Of a DNA stretch of 64,000 nt, positions 8,096 to 17,269 are shown in pieces. Within the stretch, counting starts at the first letter, position 1; each line of letters opens with the position of its first letter. The position numbers and the translations under genes were made by a program. Source of the DNA: Fervidobacterium pennivorans DSM 9078 (GTDB taxonomy: Bacteria; Thermotogota; Thermotogae; Thermotogales; Fervidobacteriaceae); NCBI RefSeq assembly GCF_000235405.2, contig NC_017095.1, positions 186,001 through 250,000 of the forward strand, written 5' to 3'. The notes beneath the pieces are model-generated. The model searched no databases, was not told the origin of the DNA, and saw only the letters and a list, made by a program, of their open reading frames with translations.

Positions 8096-9403
8096 GTGAA
8101 GTTGTTGACGTTTAAAGGAGGAGTCCATCCACCCGAAAAGAAGTTAACAGAGCATGAAAAGATTCAACTTGCACCACTGCCAGAAAAAGTTGTTGTGCTC
8201 ATGGCGCAACATGCAGGTGCACCAGCAAAGGTCGTTGTGGAAGTTGGGCAGCAGGTGAAAACAGGACAAGTCATAGGGGAACCACAGGGTCCTGTCTCCG
8301 CTTATGTGCACGCTCCTGTCACAGGGACTGTGACAAGTGTAGCTAAAATCAACAGTGCAGTCCATGGTATGGCGGTTGAGGCTGTAACTATCGAAAGAAC
8401 GGGAGAGGATGAGTGGGAATTACTATCTAAACTGGATTGGACAACAGCATCAAAAGAAGAACTTATCGAACAGATAAAAAAAGCAGGTGTTGTTGGACTT
8501 GGAGGAGCGATGTTCCCAACACATGTGAAACTAACCCCTTCAAAACCTGTTGACACACTCATAATAAACGGGGCGGAGTGTGAACCATACCTTACTATTG
8601 ACCACAGAGTAATGCTCGAGATGGATGAAGAAGTGTTAGAAGGTATTGAGATTACCAAGAAGATTTTAGGTGTCAAAGAAGTTTACATAGGCATCGAGTA
8701 TAACAAGAAGGATGCTATTGAACATCTTGAGAGGAAATGGAAAGGGAAGGTAAAGGTTGCCGCACTGAAGACAAAATACCCACAGGGTGCTGAAAAACAA
8801 CTGATAAAAGCAATTACGGGTAGGGAAGTGCCAAGTGGCGGATTACCAATGGATGTTGGTGTAGTTGTTCAAAATGTCAGTACGATGGTTGCGATAAAAC
8901 AGGCAATAGTGGATGGTAAACCCCTCATTGAGCGTGGGATGACTCTAACAGGTGAGGGTGTGAATAAAAAAGGTAATTGGTGGGTTAGAATAGGAACCCC
9001 GATATCGTGGATTATTGAAAGGCTTGGAGATGGGTTTGTCGAAGGTTATAACGAATTAAAAGTGTTAATGGGTGGACCGATGATGGGTATACCTGTTCCA
9101 AGTTTGGATACACCTCTTTTAAAAGGAAACAATGGTATTACCGTTATACCGGAACAAAAACGTGAGAGCACGAACTGTATTAGGTGTTCTTACTGTGTCC
9201 ATGTGTGTCCAATGAACCTACAGCCTTACTTGCTTGACTTGCTTGCAAGAAAGAAAAAATACGATGAGGCGGTAGCTATCGGTTTGCTTGATTGTATCGA
9301 GTGTGGTTCTTGTACTTACATTTGTCCAGCTAACGTTGAACACGTCAAGTCGATAAAGCTTGCAAAGAAAGTCTACCGCGCACTGAGAGGTGGTAAGAAA
9401 TGA
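8096..9403 (+). CDS. rnfC: Rnf complex subunit RnfC (Fe-S/flavin electron-entry subunit)
   Basis: RnfC is the peripheral subunit of the ion-pumping ferredoxin:NAD+ oxidoreductase. The sequence has the N-terminal GGVHPPEKK, the nucleotide/flavin region NGAECEPYLTIDHRVML, and two 4Fe-4S motifs CIRCSYCVHVCP (about residues 361-372) and CIECGSCTYICP (about 400-411). It is 435 residues, the compact form. The start is GTG at 8096 with GGGAGGTG seven bases upstream. It leads a five-gene operon and overlaps rnfD by 4 bases. Confidence 0.95.
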   Translation: MKLLTFKGGVHPPEKKLTEHEKIQLAPLPEKVVVLMAQHAGAPAKVVVEVGQQVKTGQVIGEPQGPVSAYVHAPVTGTVTSVAKINSAVHGMAVEAVTIERTGEDEWELLSKLDWTTASKEELIEQIKKAGVVGLGGAMFPTHVKLTPSKPVDTLIINGAECEPYLTIDHRVMLEMDEEVLEGIEITKKILGVKEVYIGIEYNKKDAIEHLERKWKGKVKVAALKTKYPQGAEKQLIKAITGREVPSGGLPMDVGVVVQNVSTMVAIKQAIVDGKPLIERGMTLTGEGVNKKGNWWVRIGTPISWIIERLGDGFVEGYNELKVLMGGPMMGIPVPSLDTPLLKGNNGITVIPEQKRESTNCIRCSYCVHVCPMNLQPYLLDLLARKKKYDEAVAIGLLDCIECGSCTYICPANVEHVKSIKLAKKVYRALRGGKK

Positions 9404-10383
9404 AGAATGTAAAATTACTAACAACATCTGCACCGCATCTGAGAACTCAGGATTCGACAAGGAAGATAATGATAGATGTGCTAATTGCTTTAGCACCCGC
9501 TACCATTGCGGCTACATTTTTCTTTGGTATGTACGCATTAGTACTATCTACTCTTGGTATGATTAGTGCTGAATTGATTGAACTTTTTATAATGAGGGTT
9601 CTGAGAAAAGATAAGAATTTTGTCCCAAATGGTAGCGCTGCAGTCACAGGATTGTTGCTAGCTTTGAACGTCAGCGTGGCAACACCCTGGTGGGTACTAC
9701 TCATAGGTGTGGTCTTTGCTATTGCTATCGTGAAGCACGCGTTTGGTGGACTTGGTCAGAATATCTTCAACCCAGCACTCGCGGCAAGGGTGTTCTTGCT
9801 CGTTTCTTTTCCAACCTTCATGACGACATGGTATAAGCCAATAGCATCGTTCGGTGGTTGGTATACCGACGCGCAAACAACTGCAACACCACTCGCTATG
9901 TTGAAATTACAGGGTTTCAGCAAGGTTATGGAAAGCACAAATTATCTTGATTTGGCTTTCGGAAATGTTGGTGGATGTATAGGCGAAACGAGTGCTGTTC
10001 TTTTGTTTATAGGCTTCCTTTATTTGGTTTTCAGAGGAAGAATCAAGGTAGTTATACCCGCTACTTATATCGGCAGTGTGTTACTCATCGCCTCGATATT
10101 CTATACTGTAAATCCAGAAAGATTTGGTTCACCAATCCTCCACGTGTTATCTGGTGGCTTGATGCTTGGCGCACTTTTCATGGCAACGGATATGGTCACC
10201 AGCCCAATGACACTTAAGGGACAAGCTATATTCGGTCTTGGTTGCGGTGTTGTAACGATGCTTATCAGGTATTTTGGGGGCTACCCAGAAGGTGTTTCTT
10301 TGTCAATACTTCTTATGAACGCTCTAGTGCCTATAATTGACAGACACACGCAGCCAAGGATTTTTGGGAGGCGAAAAGCATGA
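9400..10383 (+). CDS. rnfD: Rnf complex membrane subunit RnfD
   Basis: An integral membrane subunit with covalently bound FMN in the family. Multiple hydrophobic helices are evident. A TTATPL segment near residue 160 matches the position of the flavinylation motif (S/T-x-A-T), so a Thr-linked FMN is likely. The C-terminal section includes FMATDMVTSPMT and PEGVSLSILLMNALVP, both characteristic of RnfD/NqrB. It overlaps rnfC at its start (ATGA) and rnfG at its end by 4 bases. Confidence 0.94.
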   Translation: MKNVKLLTTSAPHLRTQDSTRKIMIDVLIALAPATIAATFFFGMYALVLSTLGMISAELIELFIMRVLRKDKNFVPNGSAAVTGLLLALNVSVATPWWVLLIGVVFAIAIVKHAFGGLGQNIFNPALAARVFLLVSFPTFMTTWYKPIASFGGWYTDAQTTATPLAMLKLQGFSKVMESTNYLDLAFGNVGGCIGETSAVLLFIGFLYLVFRGRIKVVIPATYIGSVLLIASIFYTVNPERFGSPILHVLSGGLMLGALFMATDMVTSPMTLKGQAIFGLGCGVVTMLIRYFGGYPEGVSLSILLMNALVPIIDRHTQPRIFGRRKA

Positions 10384-11081
10384 AAGAAAATAGGCGTGAA
10401 ATGCTGAAGATGAGTATCACGTTGATGGTTTACACATTAATTGCGGGAATTGCTCTTGGTCTGGTCTACACGATTACGAAAGATAGAATCGCCGAAGCGG
10501 AACTTGCGAACGTCATATCTTCCATGGAAAGTTTGCTAACAGACGAAAACGGGAATGCTATTGTAAGTGTTGATGAGATAAAGAAAATCGTGCTTTCAAA
10601 AAGGAACGAAATGGGTAATGTGTTGTTCACCGACAGTGTAGGAACAGTGATAGCTCCTGTGTATGAATTTGAAACAGATAGTGCAAAGTATTATCTTCTA
10701 ACCGGTTATGCGGTTGGTTACGGTGGAAACGTCGTAACGATGGCCGCATTCCAACTTGACAAAACCACAGGTGAACTGTCGTTAAAAGCTATTAAAGTGC
10801 TTGATTACTCACAAGAAACCCCGGGACTTGGTGCAAAAATAGCAGACCCCAATGTGCAGAAGAGGTTCTTCCCGATACCAGAGACGGGTCTTAGCAACGG
10901 CTTAAAGGTAGATAAGGACGCGGGAAAACAAGGAATTGATCCAGAAGAGGCAAAACAAGAAGGGGTTGTGAAGGTATCTGATGTGATGACTGGTGCAACC
11001 ATCACTCCAAGGGCAGTTGTGAGTTCTTTGAACGCGATGTACAAGTTCCTTAAAGAAAAGTATCTCGGGGGTGAAATGTAA
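10380..11081 (+). CDS. rnfG: Rnf complex subunit RnfG (covalent FMN protein)
   Basis: 233 residues with one N-terminal membrane helix (about residues 12-32) and an extracytoplasmic FMN-binding domain. The flavinylation motif TGAT lies at about residues 204-207 in SDVMTGATITPRAVV. The conserved ETPGLGAKI segment is also present (about 144-152). The flavin would be attached by an ApbE-type transferase, not seen in this window. The ATG follows GGGAGG and overlaps the rnfD stop. The stop overlaps the start of rnfE by one base. Confidence 0.94.
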   Translation: MKENRREMLKMSITLMVYTLIAGIALGLVYTITKDRIAEAELANVISSMESLLTDENGNAIVSVDEIKKIVLSKRNEMGNVLFTDSVGTVIAPVYEFETDSAKYYLLTGYAVGYGGNVVTMAAFQLDKTTGELSLKAIKVLDYSQETPGLGAKIADPNVQKRFFPIPETGLSNGLKVDKDAGKQGIDPEEAKQEGVVKVSDVMTGATITPRAVVSSLNAMYKFLKEKYLGGEM

Positions 11082-11761
11082 TGGCCTCTAAGATTTCGGA
11101 ATTCACTAAGGGAATAATAAAGGAGAACCCAACGTACGTTCAGGTTCTTGGAATGTGTCCAACACTTGCGACAACAACGAGTGCAAAAAATGGTTTTGGA
11201 ATGGGATTAGCTGCAACAGCTGTGCTTGTTATGTCAAATATAGTTATATCCGCCATTAGAAAGACTGTGCCAGAAAAGATAAGAATTCCAATTTTCATCA
11301 CGGTAATTGCCACATTTGTTACCATTGTGGATCTGGTAATGCACGCGTTCACGTATGATTTGTGGAAAACCTTGGGACTTTTCATACCTCTTATAGTTGT
11401 TAACTGTATCATCATGGGACGGGCGGAGGCGTACGCTTCAAAACACGGAGTCGTTGATTCATTACTTGATGGATTAGGCATGGGGGTTGGTTTCACACTT
11501 AGCCTTACGTTGCTCGGTAGTATAAGGGAACTTTTAGGTAACGGGACGATTTTTGATATCGAGGTCTGGGGTAAGGCATTCAATATGTTCGTTATGATTC
11601 TTCCACCAGGCGCTTATCTGACCCTCGGTCTCCTAGCAGCGCTCTTTGCGGCGATTTCAATTAATCGCCAGGAAAAGGCAAAGAAGAAAGCCCAAGCTCA
11701 ACAAGCGCAACAAACTCAACAGATTCAACAGGCTCAGCAAAAGGTAGGTGAAACTAAATGA
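11081..11761 (+). CDS. rnfE: Rnf complex membrane subunit RnfE, with Gln-rich tail
   Basis: An integral membrane subunit related to RnfA and NqrD, with the paired motifs NPTYVQVLGMCPTLA near the N-terminus and IPLIVVNCIIMGRAEAYA in the middle. RnfA and RnfE form an inverted-topology pair that takes part in ion translocation. Unusually, the C-terminus carries about 28 residues of Lys/Ala/Gln-rich low complexity (KKKAQAQQAQQTQQIQQAQQ) after the last helix. It overlaps rnfG by one base and rnfA by four. Confidence 0.94.
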   Translation: MASKISEFTKGIIKENPTYVQVLGMCPTLATTTSAKNGFGMGLAATAVLVMSNIVISAIRKTVPEKIRIPIFITVIATFVTIVDLVMHAFTYDLWKTLGLFIPLIVVNCIIMGRAEAYASKHGVVDSLLDGLGMGVGFTLSLTLLGSIRELLGNGTIFDIEVWGKAFNMFVMILPPGAYLTLGLLAALFAAISINRQEKAKKKAQAQQAQQTQQIQQAQQKVGETK

Positions 11762-12330
11762 AGTTGTTCTTGATTTTGCTATCGGCAATGCTTGTCAATA
11801 ATTATGTGTTCGTCAGGTTCTTGGGGATTTGTCCATTCTTGGGTGTTTCGAAAAAAACATCTACTGCCGTTGGAATGGGGCTTGCAGTTATATTCGTATT
11901 GGTTATGTCTTCCGCCATTTCTTGGGGTCTTGATTTGTTGCTTGTAAAACTTCAGCTGGAGTTTCTAAGGACCATAGTTTTCATACTTGTTATTGCAACG
12001 TTTGTGCAGTTTGTTGAGGCTTTCTTGAAAAAGAATAATCCAACACTTTACGAAGCGTTGGGTATCTACCTACCGTTGATAACAACAAACTGTATCATTT
12101 TGGGTATAGCGATAGTGAATAGTTTGTCTAAATACACGTTCTTTGAGGCTATTTTTAACGCACTTGGTGCAGGTCTCGGATTTTTACTGGCTCTGGTCAT
12201 CTTTTCAGGTATCAGGGAAAGGCTTGAACTCTACGATGTGCCAAGGCCGTTCCTTAACCTTCCAATATCTATGATAACGGCTTCTTTACTTTCTCTTGCA
12301 TTCATGGGATTTCAGGGAATGATAAAATAA
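11758..12330 (+). CDS. rnfA: Rnf complex membrane subunit RnfA
   Basis: 190 residues, about six membrane helices, with the family motifs NNYVFVRFLGICPFLGVS (N-terminus) and YLPLITTNCIILGIAI (middle). It is the last gene of this operon. rnfB, which usually follows and carries the extra Fe-S clusters that receive electrons from ferredoxin, is absent; a strong terminator follows within 30 bases instead. The ATG overlaps the rnfE stop. Confidence 0.95.
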   Translation: MKLFLILLSAMLVNNYVFVRFLGICPFLGVSKKTSTAVGMGLAVIFVLVMSSAISWGLDLLLVKLQLEFLRTIVFILVIATFVQFVEAFLKKNNPTLYEALGIYLPLITTNCIILGIAIVNSLSKYTFFEAIFNALGAGLGFLLALVIFSGIRERLELYDVPRPFLNLPISMITASLLSLAFMGFQGMIK

Positions 12331-12357
12331 GGTGTTTTAAAGTTAACTTAGAACAAC

Positions 12358-12396
12358 AAAGAAAGAAGTTCCGGTTTTCCGGGACTTCTTTCTTTT
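12358..12396 (+). terminator. Strong intrinsic terminator after rnfA
   Basis: A 17-bp hairpin: 12358-12374 pairs with 12379-12395 with one G-T pair and a TTTT loop. The 3' arm ends in a T-rich run. The other strand also has an A-rich flank, so it may work both ways. Confidence 0.9.
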
Positions 12397-12411
12397 GGTT
12401 GTATTCAATGA

Positions 12412-12440
12412 TTCAAAAATTATAAAATCTGTGGTAAAAT
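12412..12440 (+). promoter_or_regulatory. Probable promoter of pnp
   Basis: TTCAAA (12412-12417), 17-base spacer, TAAAAT (12435-12440), just after the rnf terminator and 58 bases before the pnp start. Confidence 0.5.
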
Positions 12441-12497
12441 AATCTGATTGAAAAGAAAAAATCAAAAACATGAATAGAGAAAACCGGAGGTGTGGCT

Positions 12498-14582
12498 ATG
12501 TCAGTTCGAGAGTGGCGAAAAGTCTTATTCGGGAAAGAATGGGTCTTCCAGCACGGTAAAGTAGCAAAACAATCCGCAGGTTCAATTTGGGCAAGGTTTG
12601 GTGACAGTGTTGTTCTTGCAACGGCAAACGTTTCGGACAAAGTAGTTGAAGGTATCGATTTTGTCCCGTTAACGGTAGAGTATATGGAAAAGTTCTATGC
12701 TGCCGGTAAAATTCCTGGTGGTTTTATCAAACGTGAAGGTAAACCTTCGGAAAGTGGGATACTTTCCTCAAGACTTATCGACAGGCCAATAAGACCGCTC
12801 TTTCCAAAAACGTTGAGGAACGAGGTTCAAGTTATTGTGACTGTGCTTTCCGTAGACCCGGACTGTCCAACGGATGTGCTTGGTATATCTGCTGCGTCGT
12901 TGGCTTTGAATATTTCAAAAATACCGTTCGATGGTATTGTTGCTGGTGTCCAGGTTGGTTACGTGGATGGGCAGTTCATTGTCTTCCCAACAGCTGAGCA
13001 ACTTGAAAGAAGTAAAATAGATATCGTTGTTGCTGGTACAAAGGATGCCATTACCATGGTCGAAGGTGAGGCGAAAGAGGTTACCGAAGATGAGATGTTA
13101 CAAGCACTTATGGTTGCTCACGAGGCTATCAAAGAAATTGTAGCGTTCCAAGAAGAAATTATCAGGGAGTTTAACGTTGAGAAAATGCCTTTACCAGAGC
13201 CAAAGTATAATGTAGAACTTGTTGAAAAATTTGCCGAATATGTTGACATGAACGAATTAGAAAAGAGAATTTTCGCACGAGGTAAGCAGGAACGTGTAGA
13301 GTTGGCAGATGAATACTACGAAAGTATTGTGCAAAAATTCTTTGAGGAGAACAACATAAGTGAGGAAGAACAGGAGGAATATAAGTTACCGTTGAAGGAA
13401 AAGTATGATGAGCTATCCAAAAAGCTCATGAGGAAGATAATAATCGAGCGTGGTATAAGGGCTGATGGAAGGGGACCAAAGGATATAAGACCTATCAGCT
13501 GCGAAGTTGGGTTACTTCCAAGAACACACGGTTCCGCGCTATTTACAAGGGGCGAGACGCAGAGCCTTGGTATTGTGACACTCGGTTCGCCAGCGGAAGA
13601 GCAGATAATCGATACTTTGATAGAAGAAGGCACGAAGAGATTTATGCTGCATTACAACTTCCCACCATTCTCCACAGGTGAAGTAAAACCGTTAAGATTG
13701 AGCAGAAGAGAAATAGGTCACGGGCACCTTGCGGAAAGGGCTGTTAAAGCTGTTATTCCTTCGGAAGACGAGTTTCCATACGTTATAAGGGTTGTTTCGG
13801 AAATTCTTGAATCCAACGGTTCTTCGTCGATGGCAACTGTATGTTCCGCATCTCTTGCCTTAATGGATGCCGGAGTTCCGATCAAAAAGCACGTTGCTGG
13901 TGTTGCGATGGGTTTGATTCTTGAAGGAGATAAATCAGTCATATTAACAGATATTATAGGGCTTGAAGACCACTGGGGTGATATGGACTTTAAGGTTGCA
14001 GGAACAAGAGATGGAATAACGGCATTCCAAATGGACTGTAAAGTTTCCGGCGTTAGTGAGGAATTACTTAGAGCAGCCCTTTACCAGGCAAAAGAGGCGA
14101 GAATGTTTATACTCGATAAACTATACGAGACGATTTCTGAACCACGGAAAGAACTTTCACCTTATGCGCCAAGGATTAAATGGTTCTACATCGACCCAAC
14201 CAGGAGTGGTGAACTCATAGGACCTGGTGGAAAGATAATTAAGTCCATTATAAAGATGTTCGATGTTGAAATTTCTATAGATGACGAGACAGGAAAGGTT
14301 ACTGTCAGCGGTGTTGATCCAGAAAAGGTGCAGGGAGCTATTGATTATATCCAGAATATGTTCCGTGACATCTCTGTTGGTGATGTTTATGATGGTAAGA
14401 TAACAAGGGTTGAGAATTACGGTATCTTTGTTGAAATCGCACCTGGTAAGATAGGTTTGGCCCACGCCTCTAAATTAGGAAACGTGAAACCTACATCCTT
14501 CAAAGTTGGAGATAGAGTGAGAGTAGAAGTTATCAGCATAGATGAAATCGGAAGGTTCCAACTTAGGAGGGTCGAAGAATAA
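12498..14582 (+). CDS. pnp: Polyribonucleotide nucleotidyltransferase (PNPase)
   Basis: A phosphorolytic 3'-to-5' exoribonuclease of RNA turnover. Domains in order are RNase PH-like 1 (about 10-220), a helical linker, RNase PH-like 2 (about 310-540, including [13 protein letters not shown]-type sequence at TRGETQSLG), a KH domain with [10 protein letters not shown], and an S1 domain ([17 protein letters not shown]) at the end. The start is ATG 12498 because GGAGG (12486-12490) is seven bases upstream; the in-frame GTG at 12492 would be too close. The M16 peptidase follows after 4 bases. Confidence 0.97.
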   Translation: MSVREWRKVLFGKEWVFQHGKVAKQSAGSIWARFGDSVVLATANVSDKVVEGIDFVPLTVEYMEKFYAAGKIPGGFIKREGKPSESGILSSRLIDRPIRPLFPKTLRNEVQVIVTVLSVDPDCPTDVLGISAASLALNISKIPFDGIVAGVQVGYVDGQFIVFPTAEQLERSKIDIVVAGTKDAITMVEGEAKEVTEDEMLQALMVAHEAIKEIVAFQEEIIREFNVEKMPLPEPKYNVELVEKFAEYVDMNELEKRIFARGKQERVELADEYYESIVQKFFEENNISEEEQEEYKLPLKEKYDELSKKLMRKIIIERGIRADGRGPKDIRPISCEVGLLPRTHGSALFTRGETQSLGIVTLGSPAEEQIIDTLIEEGTKRFMLHYNFPPFSTGEVKPLRLSRREIGHGHLAERAVKAVIPSEDEFPYVIRVVSEILESNGSSSMATVCSASLALMDAGVPIKKHVAGVAMGLILEGDKSVILTDIIGLEDHWGDMDFKVAGTRDGITAFQMDCKVSGVSEELLRAALYQAKEARMFILDKLYETISEPRKELSPYAPRIKWFYIDPTRSGELIGPGGKIIKSIIKMFDVEISIDDETGKVTVSGVDPEKVQGAIDYIQNMFRDISVGDVYDGKITRVENYGIFVEIAPGKIGLAHASKLGNVKPTSFKVGDRVRVEVISIDEIGRFQLRRVEE

Positions 14583-14586
14583 GCAT

Positions 14587-15807
14587 ATGGTCAAACTCGG
14601 AGAAAATATATACTATTACGAAATACCAGGTGTCAGATCAGCAACAATTGCTTTTATTGTTGGAAGTGGTCCGGTCTATGAACCGGACCATTTACTCGGA
14701 ATTTCACATTTTATTGAACATACGGTCTTCCGTAAGACAAAGAGACGAACATTGAAAGAAATAAAGTTTCCCATCGAGCAGGTTGGTGGGTTGTTAAATG
14801 CCTGGACTGACAAAGAGGATACGGTTTATTATGCAAAGGTCCCTTCTTCATTTTTTAAAACGGCGTTCAATATACTAAGAGAAATTGTTTTTGAACCGGA
14901 GTTCACAGAGAGAAACGTTGAGCTTGAAAGAAAGATAATTCTTCAAGAATACTACTCCGACTTGGAAGTACCAGAACAGAGGTTGTTTAACAAATTCTTC
15001 GAAGAACTTATCGATGGTCCGCATTCCAAATCGATAATTGGAACGGAAGAAACGATAAAGAATATTAAAAAGGAAGACTTGGAGCAGTTCCACGCGGAGA
15101 TGTATTCACCTTACAACGTGAAACTCGTCATTGCTGGTCACGTTGACGAAAAGGATTTAAAAGTTGTTAAAGAGCTGAACTTAGTAGAAGGTTTCAAGAC
15201 AGCAAAACAGAGTTCTAGGCTCAAAATAGGTATTGTTTGTGACAAATTCAAAGAAACGCAGCAGGTTCATCTTCTCTTTGCTCACGACGGGATACCACTA
15301 GTAGATGAGGAAAATATCTACGCATCAATGGTTCTTAAAACGCTACTTGGTAGTGGTATGAGTTCTGTTTTGTTTGAACAAATCAGGGAGAGAAAAGCTC
15401 TTGTTTACGATATCAGCGTATCGCATTTGCAGAGCAAAGAATGGGGAGTTTTCTTGATATACGCCGCGACTTCTTTTGGGAATGCTCGAAAGCTTGTTGA
15501 TGAACTCTACTCACTCTTTAAAAATTTCAAGCTTACGAAAAAGGTTTTTGACTATGGGAAGAAACGTTTACTTGGATATCTTGAACTTTTGACTGAGAGC
15601 ACGTCCTCACTTATCTCTCTTTACACTCAATATTTAGCAAATGACATTCAAGCCAAGAGCGTGGACGAAATCATAGAACGTGTAAGGGCGGTTAGTGAGA
15701 AAGATGTGGAGCGAGTTTTCGAAAAGATGATTTCAGGTCAATGGTCACTTGCATATGTAACCCCTGAAGAGGAATTGCAAGTTGAATTGCAAGACATTTA
15801 TGTTTAA
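14587..15807 (+). CDS. M16-family zinc peptidase (processing-peptidase-like)
   Basis: A single-chain pitrilysin-family protein with the inverted zinc motif HFIEH (H41-H45) and the distal glutamate region ERKIILQEYYSD near residue 120. The second, inactive-type half follows (LRERKALVYDIS-like at IRERKALVYD). About 406 residues is the length of the small bacterial PqqL/YmxG-type peptidases, which often follow pnp. I chose ATG 14587; AGGAGG lies 16 bases upstream inside pnp, which is long. A reading from 14542 adds residues unlike the family. Confidence 0.9.
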   Translation: MVKLGENIYYYEIPGVRSATIAFIVGSGPVYEPDHLLGISHFIEHTVFRKTKRRTLKEIKFPIEQVGGLLNAWTDKEDTVYYAKVPSSFFKTAFNILREIVFEPEFTERNVELERKIILQEYYSDLEVPEQRLFNKFFEELIDGPHSKSIIGTEETIKNIKKEDLEQFHAEMYSPYNVKLVIAGHVDEKDLKVVKELNLVEGFKTAKQSSRLKIGIVCDKFKETQQVHLLFAHDGIPLVDEENIYASMVLKTLLGSGMSSVLFEQIRERKALVYDISVSHLQSKEWGVFLIYAATSFGNARKLVDELYSLFKNFKLTKKVFDYGKKRLLGYLELLTESTSSLISLYTQYLANDIQAKSVDEIIERVRAVSEKDVERVFEKMISGQWSLAYVTPEEELQVELQDIYV

Positions 15808-15831
15808 TCATTATCATTGGAGGTGCTTTCA

Positions 15832-17232
15832 ATGAGTAAATTTTCAAACCTGACAGATTTTGACAATCTAACGCCGCGCCAAATTGTTGCAGAACTTGAT
15901 AAGTACATCATAGGACAGTACGAGGCAAAAAAAGCGGTTGCGATAGCTATAAGAAACAGAATTAGAAGACAGAGGCTACCTGAAGAATGGAGAAAAGAGG
16001 TAATACCGAAAAATATCTTGCTCATAGGACCGACAGGTGTTGGTAAGACAGAGATTGCAAGAAGGTTAGCACAACTATCAGGTTCACCATTTTTAAAAGT
16101 CGAAGCGACAAAGTTCACAGAAGTTGGTTACGTAGGTAAGAACGTGGATTCGATGATAAGGGACTTGGTTGAGATAGCTGTTAATATGGTCAAACAAGAA
16201 AAGATAAAAGAAGTTGAGCCAAAGGTGAAGGACTTGGTTGAAGAGCGGATATTGGAAGCTTTGGTTCCAGGTAAAAAACAAAATATCCCCTTTGCAAATA
16301 TATTTGGTTTCCAAGCGCCATTCCAAGGTCAGCAAGAGCAAAACGAAGAAGTCGATATTCGCAGAAAGCGAGCAGAACTAAGGGAAAAGCTAAGGAACGG
16401 TGAATTGGAAGATATGGAAATAGAAATAGACGTCGAAGTTAGTCAACCCGGTGTTGGTTTTATAGGCATGCCAGATATGGAAGACATGGGTATTGATTTT
16501 TCACAGATACTTGGAAATATACTACCGAAACAGAGGAAGAGAAGAAGAATGAAAATTTCAGAAGCAAGAAGAATACTGACCCCTATAGAATCCGAAAAAC
16601 TCATCGATATGGATGAGGTCATTCAAAAAGCACTCACGTTGGCGCAAGAAAGAGGAATCATATTCATCGACGAACTTGATAAGATAGCGGCAACTGGACA
16701 AGGGCACGGACCTGATGTGTCAAGGCAAGGGGTTCAAAGAGACTTACTTCCAATTGTTGAGGGAACAACTGTTACAACAAGGTACGGACCAGTTAGAACG
16801 GATTACATTCTTTTCATAGGTGCTGGCGCGTTCCATATGTCAAAACCTTCGGATTTGATTCCTGAACTCCAGGGTAGGTTCCCGATAAGGGTAGAACTGG
16901 AACCTCTCAAAGAAGAAGATTTCGTAAGAATACTCACAGAGCCAGAAAACGCTCTATTAAAACAATATAAAGCGCTTCTTTATACGGAAGGAGTAGAGCT
17001 TGATTTTACTGACGATGCAATAAGTGAGATTGCAAAGATAGCATACAAACTGAACGAGAAGATGGAGAATATAGGAGCAAGAAGGCTTTATACGGTAGTT
17101 GAAAAGCTTTTAGAAGACATCATGTTTGAAGCGCCCGAAGTAGAAAAGAAGATAGTCATAGACAAAGACTACGTTACCAAGAAACTTGGAAAGATCATTG
17201 AAGACGAAAACGCAGCCGCTTACATTCTCTAA
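15832..17232 (+). CDS. hslU: HslU, ATPase subunit of the HslUV protease
   Basis: An AAA+ unfoldase with N-terminal [17 protein letters not shown], Walker [10 protein letters not shown] (about residues 66-74), an intermediate domain (about 110-245), Walker [12 protein letters not shown] (about 276) and a C-terminal domain ending in AAAYIL, which matches the HslV-docking tail of the family. The ATG at 15832 follows GGAGGTG by six bases. The peptidase partner hslV, commonly the gene before hslU, is not adjacent or anywhere in the window. The preserved tail suggests a partner exists elsewhere. Confidence 0.96.
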   Translation: MSKFSNLTDFDNLTPRQIVAELDKYIIGQYEAKKAVAIAIRNRIRRQRLPEEWRKEVIPKNILLIGPTGVGKTEIARRLAQLSGSPFLKVEATKFTEVGYVGKNVDSMIRDLVEIAVNMVKQEKIKEVEPKVKDLVEERILEALVPGKKQNIPFANIFGFQAPFQGQQEQNEEVDIRRKRAELREKLRNGELEDMEIEIDVEVSQPGVGFIGMPDMEDMGIDFSQILGNILPKQRKRRRMKISEARRILTPIESEKLIDMDEVIQKALTLAQERGIIFIDELDKIAATGQGHGPDVSRQGVQRDLLPIVEGTTVTTRYGPVRTDYILFIGAGAFHMSKPSDLIPELQGRFPIRVELEPLKEEDFVRILTEPENALLKQYKALLYTEGVELDFTDDAISEIAKIAYKLNEKMENIGARRLYTVVEKLLEDIMFEAPEVEKKIVIDKDYVTKKLGKIIEDENAAAYIL

Positions 17233-17269
17233 TCGAACAATTAAAAAAACATTTGAGAGGAGGGGTTTG

